In this document: positions 6,697-12,850 of the stretch, piece after piece
Position numbering within the stretch: position 1 is the first letter of the stretch
Layout of the letters: each line of letters opens with the position of its first letter
Assembly: GCA_031276835.1 (NCBI GenBank)
Contig: JAISMI010000018.1
Span: 1 to 13,605 of the forward strand
Direction of reading: 5' to 3'
Length of the DNA: 13,605 nucleotides
DNA from: Holosporaceae bacterium
GTDB lineage: Bacteria > Pseudomonadota > Alphaproteobacteria > UBA3830
Program-made: the position numbers and the translations under genes
Notes under the pieces: generated by a model
The model's database searches: none
Told to the model about the DNA's origin: nothing
Seen by the model: the letters and a program-made list of their open reading frames with translations, nothing else

Positions 6697-7505
6697 CATT
6701 CTTTCAGGCGTTTTGTTTGGGGGTAATACAGGGAATCACTGAGTTTCTACCGGTGAGTTCGTCCGCCCATGTGGATATTTTTTCGAAGTTGATGAATTTG
6801 CCGCATCAGGATAAAGCGTTTAATATTTTTCTAAATATTGGGTCTCTTTTGGCGGTCGTCGTTTTTTTTAGACGCCAAGTAGCGGCCATGTTTTGGGGAG
6901 GCGTCGATTTTATCCGCAATAAAAAGACAGACGATCGACTTTTTTTCGTGACAATTCTTCTGGCTAATCTTCCAACGATAACTGTTTTCGGCGCGCTGGA
7001 AATCGTTTTTCAAGTGGAAATTAACTCTGCGATCGTTTTGGCCGCGTCTATGATTTTATTTGCCGTTATTTTATATTTGTGCGACCGAAATCCAACGGAT
7101 AAAGAAAACGCCTCCCGAAAAGATATATTATTGGTCGGACTAGTTCAGCCGCTGTCCTTTATTTCCGGAGTAAGTCGACTGGGAATATGCATGTCAATGA
7201 TGAGATACCTAAGATACTCCCGCGAGGAAAGTTTTAGATACTCCATGGTGTTGTCCATACCTTCAGTTCTTGGAGCCTGTGGAGTAAAATTAATTAAGGC
7301 GCTAATCGGCCAATCCATCATAGAAAATTGGTCTATGGTTGCGGTCGGATGTCTGTCCGCTTTTGTATTTGGAATACTTTCCTTATATGGCGTAATTAGA
7401 TTTTTACGCAATCACACATTGTTGCCCATAGTAATATACAGAATTCTACTGGGATTATTTGTCATGGCGTCTCAAACGTCGTTTGTTTTCAGTTTTCTAG
7501 GATAA
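6693..7505 (+). CDS. uppP: Undecaprenyl-diphosphate phosphatase (UppP/BacA family)
   Basis: UppP is an integral membrane enzyme that dephosphorylates undecaprenyl pyrophosphate so the lipid carrier can be reused for peptidoglycan and other envelope polymers. The 270 residues form several hydrophobic segments. The first active-site block QGITEFLPVSSSAH (13-26) is intact, giving the (E/Q)xxxE pair Q13/E17 and H26. The second block is altered. The usual PGxSRSG reads SGVSRLG (158-164), keeping the catalytic Arg (R162) but losing the Pro and the second Ser. Activity is therefore likely but not certain. Translation is coupled to accC through an ATGA overlap. A perfect 11-bp inverted repeat spans its stop codon. 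Confidence 0.9.
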   Translation: MTFFQAFCLGVIQGITEFLPVSSSAHVDIFSKLMNLPHQDKAFNIFLNIGSLLAVVVFFRRQVAAMFWGGVDFIRNKKTDDRLFFVTILLANLPTITVFGALEIVFQVEINSAIVLAASMILFAVILYLCDRNPTDKENASRKDILLVGLVQPLSFISGVSRLGICMSMMRYLRYSREESFRYSMVLSIPSVLGACGVKLIKALIGQSIIENWSMVAVGCLSAFVFGILSLYGVIRFLRNHTLLPIVIYRILLGLFVMASQTSFVFSFLG

Positions 7506-7514
7506 AACTGAAAA
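7486..7514. terminator. perfect 11-bp inverted repeat over the uppP stop codon, possible terminator
   Basis: TTTTCAGTTTT (7486-7496) and AAAACTGAAAA (7504-7514) are perfect complements around the 7-base loop CTAGGAT, and the right arm contains part of the TAA stop. The stem is A/T-rich and no U-run follows at once (a T-run comes ~12 bases later), so it is not a textbook intrinsic terminator. It may end the accB-accC-uppP transcript or protect its 3' end. Confidence 0.4.
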
Positions 7515-7594
7515 TTACAAAAATATTTTTTATCAAATTAACGTAAAAGAAACTCTTTTGTTGTTTAATTATCAGTGAATACTGGGATAAAACA

Positions 7595-9712
7595 ATGCGA
7601 GTAGATATAATAGTTCCGAATTTCGACGACTCTTCCGACGAAGTCACTCTATCTTCATGGTACAAAAAAGTTGGAGATAAAATTTCCAAAAATGAAATAA
7701 TCGCAGACGCCGAGACGCCATCTGTGGCATGTGGCATTACCTCCAGTAACGATTGCATATTGGCGCAAATTCTTGTAAAAGAGGGAGACGTTATATCTCA
7801 AGGATCTAGAATTGCCGTCATAGAGACGGATCTCAATGCGGACATATCCGACATTGTTAAGGATATAGAAAAATCTGACGCAGAATCCATGTCTGCCGTC
7901 GTAGATCCCATTATTCAAGAGGAACAAAAAACTCTTCCTCCATCGAATGCCGATCTTCAAGCGGATTCAAACGACAATCGAGAATATAGCCTTTCCGTTC
8001 CGTTGGGCGAGGAATCAAAGGAAGAGCTCCTGGAGGAAATAGTCGAAGAATTTTCCGAAAGAACCGAAGATAAGTGCCTTAACATTCTTAAAAACGCCGA
8101 AAATCAGGCCAAAGAGGAAGCTCTTAAATTAAAGGAAAAAATTATGGACGAGGCCCAAAAGTTGGCGCTTCTCCAAGCCGAGGAGCTCAAAGCAAAAATT
8201 CTAAAAGAGTACGAGGAAAAGGCCACAAAAGACGCCGGCGAAATGCATAAAAAAATCGTTCAGGGATCGCTCTTGGAAGCCGAAAATACAAAGGCAAAAC
8301 TGATAGAGGAAGCCAAAGAAAAAGCTCTACTGGAGGCTGAAAATCTAAAAAAAGAGATCATAAGCGCCGCAGAAAAAGAAGCAAAAATTAAGGCGGAGGA
8401 AACCGTACAAGAGACCGTCGCCCGCGCTCAGGAAGAAGCTAAGCAAAAAGCGGAATCGCTCTCGAAAGAAATCATCGAAGAAGCCATTAGCGCGTCAAAA
8501 TCCGAGGCTAAGGCGATAAAAAAAGACATTATTCATTCCGCCCAAAAGTATGCCGCAAAGGAATCCGCCGACATAGTAAAAGAGGCAAAGGCAAAATCTC
8601 ATTTGCAGGCGGAAGAGCTGATCGAGTCCACAACGGCGTTGGCTTTGCGCGAAGCAGAGTCTTTGAGGAAAGAAATCCTAAACGCGGCCCGCAGAGAAAT
8701 TCAAGCGGCGACAAATGTCAAGTTAGGTTCCGTCGTCAAGGAAATTAACGGCGAAATCGCGACCGCAAAACAAGAAATGCATAAATACGCGACCAAATCC
8801 ATCGAAGACGTAGAAAATGAAATCGTGGACGAAATCGACACAATATTTGAGAATAAATCCAAGTCCGATCTGCGTAAAAAAATCATTTCAGAAAAAGATT
8901 CTAGAGCGGAAGAACAGACGGAAATCATCAAAAAACTGCTGAATTTGGAAAGCGGCGACAATTCCTCGGAATTGTACGCCGACAACTGGAATAAACCAAA
9001 ATTTTTTGAATCTCCGGAAGATTATAACGAGCCAATTGATATGTTAAGGCGTCGCATTTCTGAAAAAATAAGGGACTCCTACGACGCCTCCGTTATCTCC
9101 ACGGTGTCGAATGAGGTCGACATGAGCGCAGTTCTAGCTTTAGAAAAAACTTTTGGAAATGCATTTTCTAAAAAACATAACACGAGGTTGGGATTTACTC
9201 CATTTTTTGTGTCCGCCTGCATAGCGGCGCTGAAACAATATCGCGTCTTCAACGCCCATATCCATGAAAATGAAATAATTTACAAAAATAATTTTGACAT
9301 ATCTATCATTACCTGCGGAAACGACGGCATTGCGGCTCCGGTCATTAGGCATGCGGACGCCCTAACCATCGCCGAAATAGAAAAAGCGATGATTCGCCTT
9401 TCTAAGAGAGCGATGGAAGGCGCTTTATCCATTGAAGAGGTCTCCGGCGGCACGTTTACGGTGATTAACGCGGGAATTTACGGATCGCTCATAGGAACTG
9501 ATTTGTTAACGCCGCCTCAGGTCGCGACTCTTAGCGTTCACAAAATGCACAATCGACCGATCGCCACCGATAATGGAATTGAAATAAAGCCAATGCTTTA
9601 TATTTCTCTGTCCTATGATCATAGAATTTCCGATACGAGAAAAGCGTCCGAGTTTCTATCCAACATAAAAAGCTATGTGGAAAATCCAGGCTGGCAGATT
9701 CTTGGTCTCTAG
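7595..9712 (+). CDS. E2-like acyltransferase with degenerate lipoyl domain and long helical-repeat insert
   Basis: The 705 residues fall into three parts. Residues 1-80 look like a lipoyl domain (VPNF...DEVTLSSWYKKVGDKISKNE, ...LVKEGDVISQGSRIAVIE). However, the ETDK turn that carries the lipoyl-lysine reads ETPS, so the lysine is Ser43. After an acidic linker (80-165), residues 176-372 are Ala/Lys/Glu-rich helix in tandem 15- or 19-residue units beginning AE; charged helix continues to ~450. Residues 482-705 are the catalytic core of 2-oxoacid dehydrogenase E2, closest by eye to the succinyltransferase type (GGTFTVINAGIYGSLIGTD, 618-636; TPPQVATL, 639-646). They retain SYDHRISD (H676, D680), but the following Gly is Thr681. 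No E1/E3-binding domain is recognisable. The start ATG has only GGGAT upstream and no clear promoter. It cannot be a self-sufficient lipoyl E2; a structural or repurposed role is inference. Neighbouring genes give no E1 or E3. Confidence 0.85.
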   Translation: MRVDIIVPNFDDSSDEVTLSSWYKKVGDKISKNEIIADAETPSVACGITSSNDCILAQILVKEGDVISQGSRIAVIETDLNADISDIVKDIEKSDAESMSAVVDPIIQEEQKTLPPSNADLQADSNDNREYSLSVPLGEESKEELLEEIVEEFSERTEDKCLNILKNAENQAKEEALKLKEKIMDEAQKLALLQAEELKAKILKEYEEKATKDAGEMHKKIVQGSLLEAENTKAKLIEEAKEKALLEAENLKKEIISAAEKEAKIKAEETVQETVARAQEEAKQKAESLSKEIIEEAISASKSEAKAIKKDIIHSAQKYAAKESADIVKEAKAKSHLQAEELIESTTALALREAESLRKEILNAARREIQAATNVKLGSVVKEINGEIATAKQEMHKYATKSIEDVENEIVDEIDTIFENKSKSDLRKKIISEKDSRAEEQTEIIKKLLNLESGDNSSELYADNWNKPKFFESPEDYNEPIDMLRRRISEKIRDSYDASVISTVSNEVDMSAVLALEKTFGNAFSKKHNTRLGFTPFFVSACIAALKQYRVFNAHIHENEIIYKNNFDISIITCGNDGIAAPVIRHADALTIAEIEKAMIRLSKRAMEGALSIEEVSGGTFTVINAGIYGSLIGTDLLTPPQVATLSVHKMHNRPIATDNGIEIKPMLYISLSYDHRISDTRKASEFLSNIKSYVENPGWQILGL
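8120..8710 (+). repeat. eleven tandem 15/19-residue helical repeats inside the E2-like protein
   Basis: Residues 176-372 divide without gaps into eleven units. Their lengths are 19, 19, 15, 19, 19, 19, 19, 19, 15, 15, 19. Most start A-(E)-x-(L/I)-x-K-x-I-(I/L), for example AEELKAKIL (195), AENLKKEII (248), AESLSKEII (286), AKAIKKDII (305) and AESLRKEIL (354). The two lengths differ by four residues, about one helical turn, so units can be lost or gained without breaking a continuous helix. Periods of 15 in 4 turns or 19 in 5 turns differ from a heptad coiled coil. Confidence 0.75.
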
Positions 9713-9746
9713 ATAAATTCCCGTTTGAAAGTCTCAGAACGTCTAC

Positions 9747-9771
9747 AAAATCGAATGTATTCGAGGATTTT
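9747..9771. terminator. weak bidirectional hairpin between convergent genes
   Basis: TCGAAT-GT-ATTCGA (9751-9764) is a perfect 6-bp stem flanked by AAAA on the left and GGATTTT on the right. Read on the minus strand it is followed directly by TTTT. It lies in the 121-base gap between the ends of the E2-like gene and tsaD, where a shared terminator is expected. The stem is short, so confidence is low. Confidence 0.35.
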
Positions 9772-9833
9772 AGAAACAATTAAAGACGTCGACAATATTC
9801 GTTTTTTTACAAGACGCGGCGGACGACGGCGTT

Positions 9834-10838
9834 CTATAATCCCATAGGCCAACGGGGACGAGGAGTAAACCGCAGATCGGAAAATTGTCCCGCCATAAAT
9901 TTTTCCACTCCGAGCCAGGCGATCATGGCGCCGTTATCGGTGCACAGTTGGATTGGGGGAGCGACAAAACGTAATCCGCATTGATCACAGACGTTTTGCA
10001 ACGCCGCTCGTACGGCTTTATTAGCCGCCACTCCTCCGGATACGACCGCCGCCGATGGATTTCTATCCCCGCATATCTCTATAGCCCGTTTTATTTTATA
10101 AACCAGAATATCTATAACGGCCCTTTGAAAACTGGCGCATAGATCTAGCCTATCCTGCTCCGTTTGACATTTTTCAGCTGCGACGCGAACCGCCGTTTTT
10201 AATCCCGCAAACGAAAAATCGCAGGAGTCTTTTCTGCACAGAGGACGCGGCAACAAAAAACGTCGATCGTCGCCGCCAAGAGACATTTTTTCAATGATTG
10301 GTCCTCCTGGATATCCCCATCCAAGAAGTTTGGCGACCTTGTCAAACGACTCTCCAATGGAATCGTCGACGGTTTTTCCAATGACATTAAAACGATCGAC
10401 GGCATGAACCATACACAATTGACAATGACCTCCGGAAACCAACAGCAATAGATAAGGAAAATTCAAGTCCTCCGTCAATCGAGCAGACAGCGCGTGGGCC
10501 TCCAGATGATTTACAGCGATAAAAGGAATGTTCATGGCCATGGAAACGGACTTGGCAAAAGTAGCGCCGACAATTACTCCTCCAATCAGTCCTGGACCGC
10601 ATGTTCCGGCCGCGACCGATATATCCGACATATCCAATCGCGCGTCCTCCAGAGCTTTTTTCACGACCAAATGAATTTTTTCCAAATGAGCTCGAGCGGC
10701 CACCTCCGGCACCACTCCGCCGAACAGACGATGTTCGTTAATTTGGGAATAAACGACGTTAGAAAGGATTTGCTTATCCTCCGTTACGATGGCGGCGGCA
10801 GTTTCGTCGCAGCTGGATTCTATTCCCAAAACATACAT
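9834..10838 (-). CDS. tsaD: tRNA N6-adenosine threonylcarbamoyltransferase (TsaD)
   Basis: TsaD transfers threonylcarbamoyl from TC-AMP to A37 of ANN-reading tRNAs (t6A), acting with TsaB and TsaE. The 334 residues match family length. Visible are the ASKHA start VLGIESSCDET (3-13), VPEVAARAH (43-51), metal ligands H111 and H115 in NHLEAH and D301 in CTDNGAMI, LLVSGGH (132-138) and VVSGGVAANKAVR (265-277). The ATG at 10838 overlaps the lpxC stop (TGATG), so the two are translationally coupled. A TTG one codon earlier is possible but less likely. The pairing with lpxC is probably a local arrangement rather than a functional link. Confidence 0.96.
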   Translation of the reverse strand: MYVLGIESSCDETAAAIVTEDKQILSNVVYSQINEHRLFGGVVPEVAARAHLEKIHLVVKKALEDARLDMSDISVAAGTCGPGLIGGVIVGATFAKSVSMAMNIPFIAVNHLEAHALSARLTEDLNFPYLLLLVSGGHCQLCMVHAVDRFNVIGKTVDDSIGESFDKVAKLLGWGYPGGPIIEKMSLGGDDRRFLLPRPLCRKDSCDFSFAGLKTAVRVAAEKCQTEQDRLDLCASFQRAVIDILVYKIKRAIEICGDRNPSAAVVSGGVAANKAVRAALQNVCDQCGLRFVAPPIQLCTDNGAMIAWLGVEKFMAGQFSDLRFTPRPRWPMGL

Positions 10839-11677
10839 CAATCTATCATTTCAAAATTATCTTTATTTTCGAAAAGAGCGAATACTATTTGATTGTTCAG
10901 TTTATGACTTGGACAAAAAGCGTCGAATCGCGCCATAATCGCGCCTCCAATTAAAGATAAATCCCCTATCACGTCTAAAATTTTATGGCGAATCGGTTCG
11001 TTGGGCAATCGCAGACCATTTTCGTTAAGAGGATTCCCCTTATCATCAAAAACCAGAGTATTCTCAAGGGAAGCGCCGGAGGCCAAATTGTTTTTTCTCA
11101 AAAAATCCATATCCGCAAAAAAACCAAAAGTTCTGGCCGGCGCTATTTCTTTTAGAAAATTGTCTTTGGAAAAATCAAAGCGCATTGGATCCGTTTTTAG
11201 TCCTTTTTGGGTGAAATCGCATTTTATATTTATGCTGAATGAATCCGCGGGAGTCAACGACGCCCATTTTTTCCCATCCTGAACTTTTACCGGTTTCATT
11301 AATTTACAAACGCGTCGCCGATGCGACAATTGTTCTATTCCCGTCGCTAAAAACGCCTCGACAAACGGCAAGGCGCTGCCGTCCAAAATTGGTATTTCAT
11401 CGCCTTCAACGTCGACGACGGCGCCGGTTATTCCCAATCCATACATGGCGGAGGATAAATGCTCTATCGTGGAAACGCTGGAGCCGTTCGCACCTGATAA
11501 CTTTGTGCACATCGTCGTCTCGGACGCCATATTATATAACGCTTCAATTGAATCTTTTTTTGTACGGAACGCCACTCCGTTTTCATCGCGCGGACAGACC
11601 GTAATACGACACGGATTTCCGCTGTGCACGCCTATTCCCTCAAAGGAAACGGCCGCTTTTAACGTGGATTGAAGCAA
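10838..11677 (-). CDS. lpxC: UDP-3-O-acyl-N-acetylglucosamine deacetylase (LpxC)
   Basis: LpxC is the zinc-dependent deacetylase that commits UDP-3-O-acyl-GlcNAc to lipid A, so the cell is expected to make lipopolysaccharide. At 279 residues it is a little shorter than the usual ~300, lacking the C-terminal tail. The active site is complete: TIEHLSS with E72 and zinc ligand H73, zinc ligands H231 and D235 in RHKILDVIGDL (230-240), and the catalytic H258 in PSHK. The N-terminal TLKAAVSFEGIGVHSG (5-20) and ILDGSALPF (97-105) are also typical. The start is TTG (11677) behind GGGGAAAG; no in-frame ATG precedes it, and the MLQxTLK beginning fits the family. TsaD is coupled downstream. Confidence 0.96.
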   Translation of the reverse strand: MLQSTLKAAVSFEGIGVHSGNPCRITVCPRDENGVAFRTKKDSIEALYNMASETTMCTKLSGANGSSVSTIEHLSSAMYGLGITGAVVDVEGDEIPILDGSALPFVEAFLATGIEQLSHRRRVCKLMKPVKVQDGKKWASLTPADSFSINIKCDFTQKGLKTDPMRFDFSKDNFLKEIAPARTFGFFADMDFLRKNNLASGASLENTLVFDDKGNPLNENGLRLPNEPIRHKILDVIGDLSLIGGAIMARFDAFCPSHKLNNQIVFALFENKDNFEMID

Positions 11678-11710
11678 TAGCTTTCCCCAAATTTAAATTT
11701 AAACGATTCC

Positions 11711-11739
11711 ATCGTAGTTGACATGTTGATTTTTATCAA
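11711..11739 (-). promoter_or_regulatory. candidate lpxC promoter
   Basis: On the minus strand TTGATA (11739-11734) and TACGAT (11716-11711) are 17 bases apart, and the predicted start would lie about 27 bases before the lpxC TTG. The -35 overlaps one half of the TTGAT-N4-ATCAA palindrome. Confidence 0.5.
11726..11739. promoter_or_regulatory. perfect FNR/FixK-type operator (TTGAT-N4-ATCAA)
   Basis: TTGAT (11726-11730), TTTT, ATCAA (11735-11739) is a perfect 5-4-5 palindrome identical to the known CRP/FNR-family consensus for FNR, ANR and FixK proteins. It lies in the divergent lpxC/gapR region and overlaps the candidate -35 elements of both promoters. That favours repression of both, but activation of one is possible. 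No FNR gene is in the window. Confidence 0.5.
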
Positions 11740-11761
11740 TCTTTATTATATTGGTTATACT
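11733..11761 (+). promoter_or_regulatory. candidate gapR-pgeF-prs promoter
   Basis: TTATCA (11733-11738) and TATACT (11756-11761) are 17 bases apart on the plus strand. The -10 matches consensus in five of six positions. A second -35-like TTGACA lies at 11718-11723 but has no good -10. The leader before gapR would be ~85 bases, in which I see no hairpin of note. Confidence 0.5.
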
Positions 11762-11852
11762 AAGGTCGAGGCGTGATGTTCTCCTTGTGTGTTTGTTTTT
11801 ATTTCTGCATTGCGGCTCGTCCTTTTAAACTCAGAAAAAATGAAAGAACAAC

Positions 11853-12113
11853 ATGCATTCGAGCGACAGGAATAAATTAAGACAGTACGTTGAAAAAATT
11901 GAAAACTTGGAAGTGGAGAAAACAGAAATCCAGGAGCATATCTCCGACGTATATAAACAAGCGAAATCCGATGGATTCGATCCAAAAATCATGAAGAGAA
12001 TTATAAAAATAAAAAAAATGAAAACGGAAGACCGCGAAACGGAAGATATGCTTCTGGATACCTATATGCTGGCGTTGGGACTAATTTCCTCGGATGAAGA
12101 ACCAGAACAGTGA
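11853..12113 (+). CDS. gapR: GapR-family (DUF2312) nucleoid-associated protein
   Basis: GapR is a small alphaproteobacterial DNA-binding protein that prefers overtwisted DNA and affects replication and chromosome segregation in Caulobacter; it acts as a multimer around DNA. The 86 residues match family length and pattern. A first helix LRQYVEKIENLEVEKTEI precedes ISDVYKQAKSDGFDPKIMKRIIKIKK (30-55, the basic DNA-binding part) and the C-terminal dimer helix ending DTYMLALG (70-77). The ribosome binding site before the ATG is weak. An 11-codon ORF (ATG 11840) overlaps the start out of frame. The stop overlaps the GTG of pgeF (GTGA), so the genes are coupled. Confidence 0.93.
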   Translation: MHSSDRNKLRQYVEKIENLEVEKTEIQEHISDVYKQAKSDGFDPKIMKRIIKIKKMKTEDRETEDMLLDTYMLALGLISSDEEPEQ

Positions 12114-12847
12114 TAAAATCGTCAAAAATCGCCGATCCGTCGGTAAATCATGGATTTTTTGGAAGAAAATATGGGAAAAGCGTCGGATTTTATGATTCTC
12201 TCAACTGCAGTAGATTTGTCGGCGACAATCCGGAAGTAGTTTTACAAAATCTAAAAATCGTACAGAACGAGATGCGGGCGCGTAATCTAATTACTATGAA
12301 TCAGGTTCACGGCAACGCGTGCGCCGTAGTCGACGACCAAACCTCGTCCGATATGCAAATCGACGCCATGGTCACAAAAACTCCCGACGTCGCCATCGGA
12401 GTCCTGACGGCAGACTGCGCTCCGATACTATTGTGGGATAAAGTCAATCGCCTAATAGGCGCAGTCCACGCCGGATGGCGCGGAGCGGCGTCCGGAGTTA
12501 TCCAATCGACGATTCAACAGATGGTCCAAATCGGCGGAGATCCAAAACATATTTTGGCCGCCATAGGTCCTTGTATCTCAATGGAAAATTATGAAGTCGA
12601 CGACGAATTTAAAAATAATTTCAATGGAAAGGGCGATTGTTTTCGCATAATAAATTTCAAAATGCATTTTGATCTGCCCCTATATTGCCGCAACCGTCTG
12701 CTGGAATCCGGATTGGACGAAGACAACATAGACGTCGTCGAAATAGACACCTACGTAGATCGGGAAAACTATTTTAGCTATCGTTTCGCAAATAAAAATA
12801 CGCGGGGAATCTGCGGCCGCCAAATTTCTGTCATATGCCTGAGGTGA
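12110..12847 (+). CDS. pgeF: Purine nucleoside phosphorylase / multicopper-oxidase-like domain protein PgeF (YfiH)
   Basis: Members of this family (Cu-oxidase_4, YfiH/LACC1) are reported to cleave or deaminate purine nucleosides and, in some bacteria, to correct peptidoglycan errors; which applies here is not shown by sequence. The 245 residues carry the family's metal triad H67 in NQVHG, C103 in TADCAPILL and H120 in AVHAGWRG, plus the GPCI loop (153-156) and the C-terminal SYRF...GICGRQISVI block. It starts with GTG overlapping the gapR stop and ends 3 bases before prs. The position next to prs suits a nucleotide-related role. Confidence 0.93.
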   Translation: MIKSSKIADPSVNHGFFGRKYGKSVGFYDSLNCSRFVGDNPEVVLQNLKIVQNEMRARNLITMNQVHGNACAVVDDQTSSDMQIDAMVTKTPDVAIGVLTADCAPILLWDKVNRLIGAVHAGWRGAASGVIQSTIQQMVQIGGDPKHILAAIGPCISMENYEVDDEFKNNFNGKGDCFRIINFKMHFDLPLYCRNRLLESGLDEDNIDVVEIDTYVDRENYFSYRFANKNTRGICGRQISVICLR

Positions 12848-12850
12848 AAA

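Noticed and set aside
7555..7583. Promoter for the E2-like gene (TTGTTG / AATACT)
   Set aside because: The two boxes are only 14 bases apart and each is weak, so I did not list it as a feature.
7595..7834. A normal lipoylated domain of a dehydrogenase E2
   Set aside because: The lipoyl-lysine position is Ser43, so the ordinary annotation does not hold.
8701..8985. Minus-strand 94-aa Ser/Leu-rich ORF
   Set aside because: It is the mirror of the charged helix of the E2-like protein; the Ser/Leu richness comes from the complement of Glu/Lys codons.
10494..10892. 132-aa plus-strand ORF opposite tsaD
   Set aside because: Antisense shadow of tsaD and the end of lpxC, both firmly identified.
11840..11875. 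11-codon ORF overlapping the gapR start, considered as a leader peptide
   Set aside because: No Shine-Dalgarno sequence and no regulatory codon pattern; likely chance.
11755..11985. 76-aa minus-strand ORF across the gapR leader
   Set aside because: It overlaps gapR antisense and has no ribosome binding site or family pattern.
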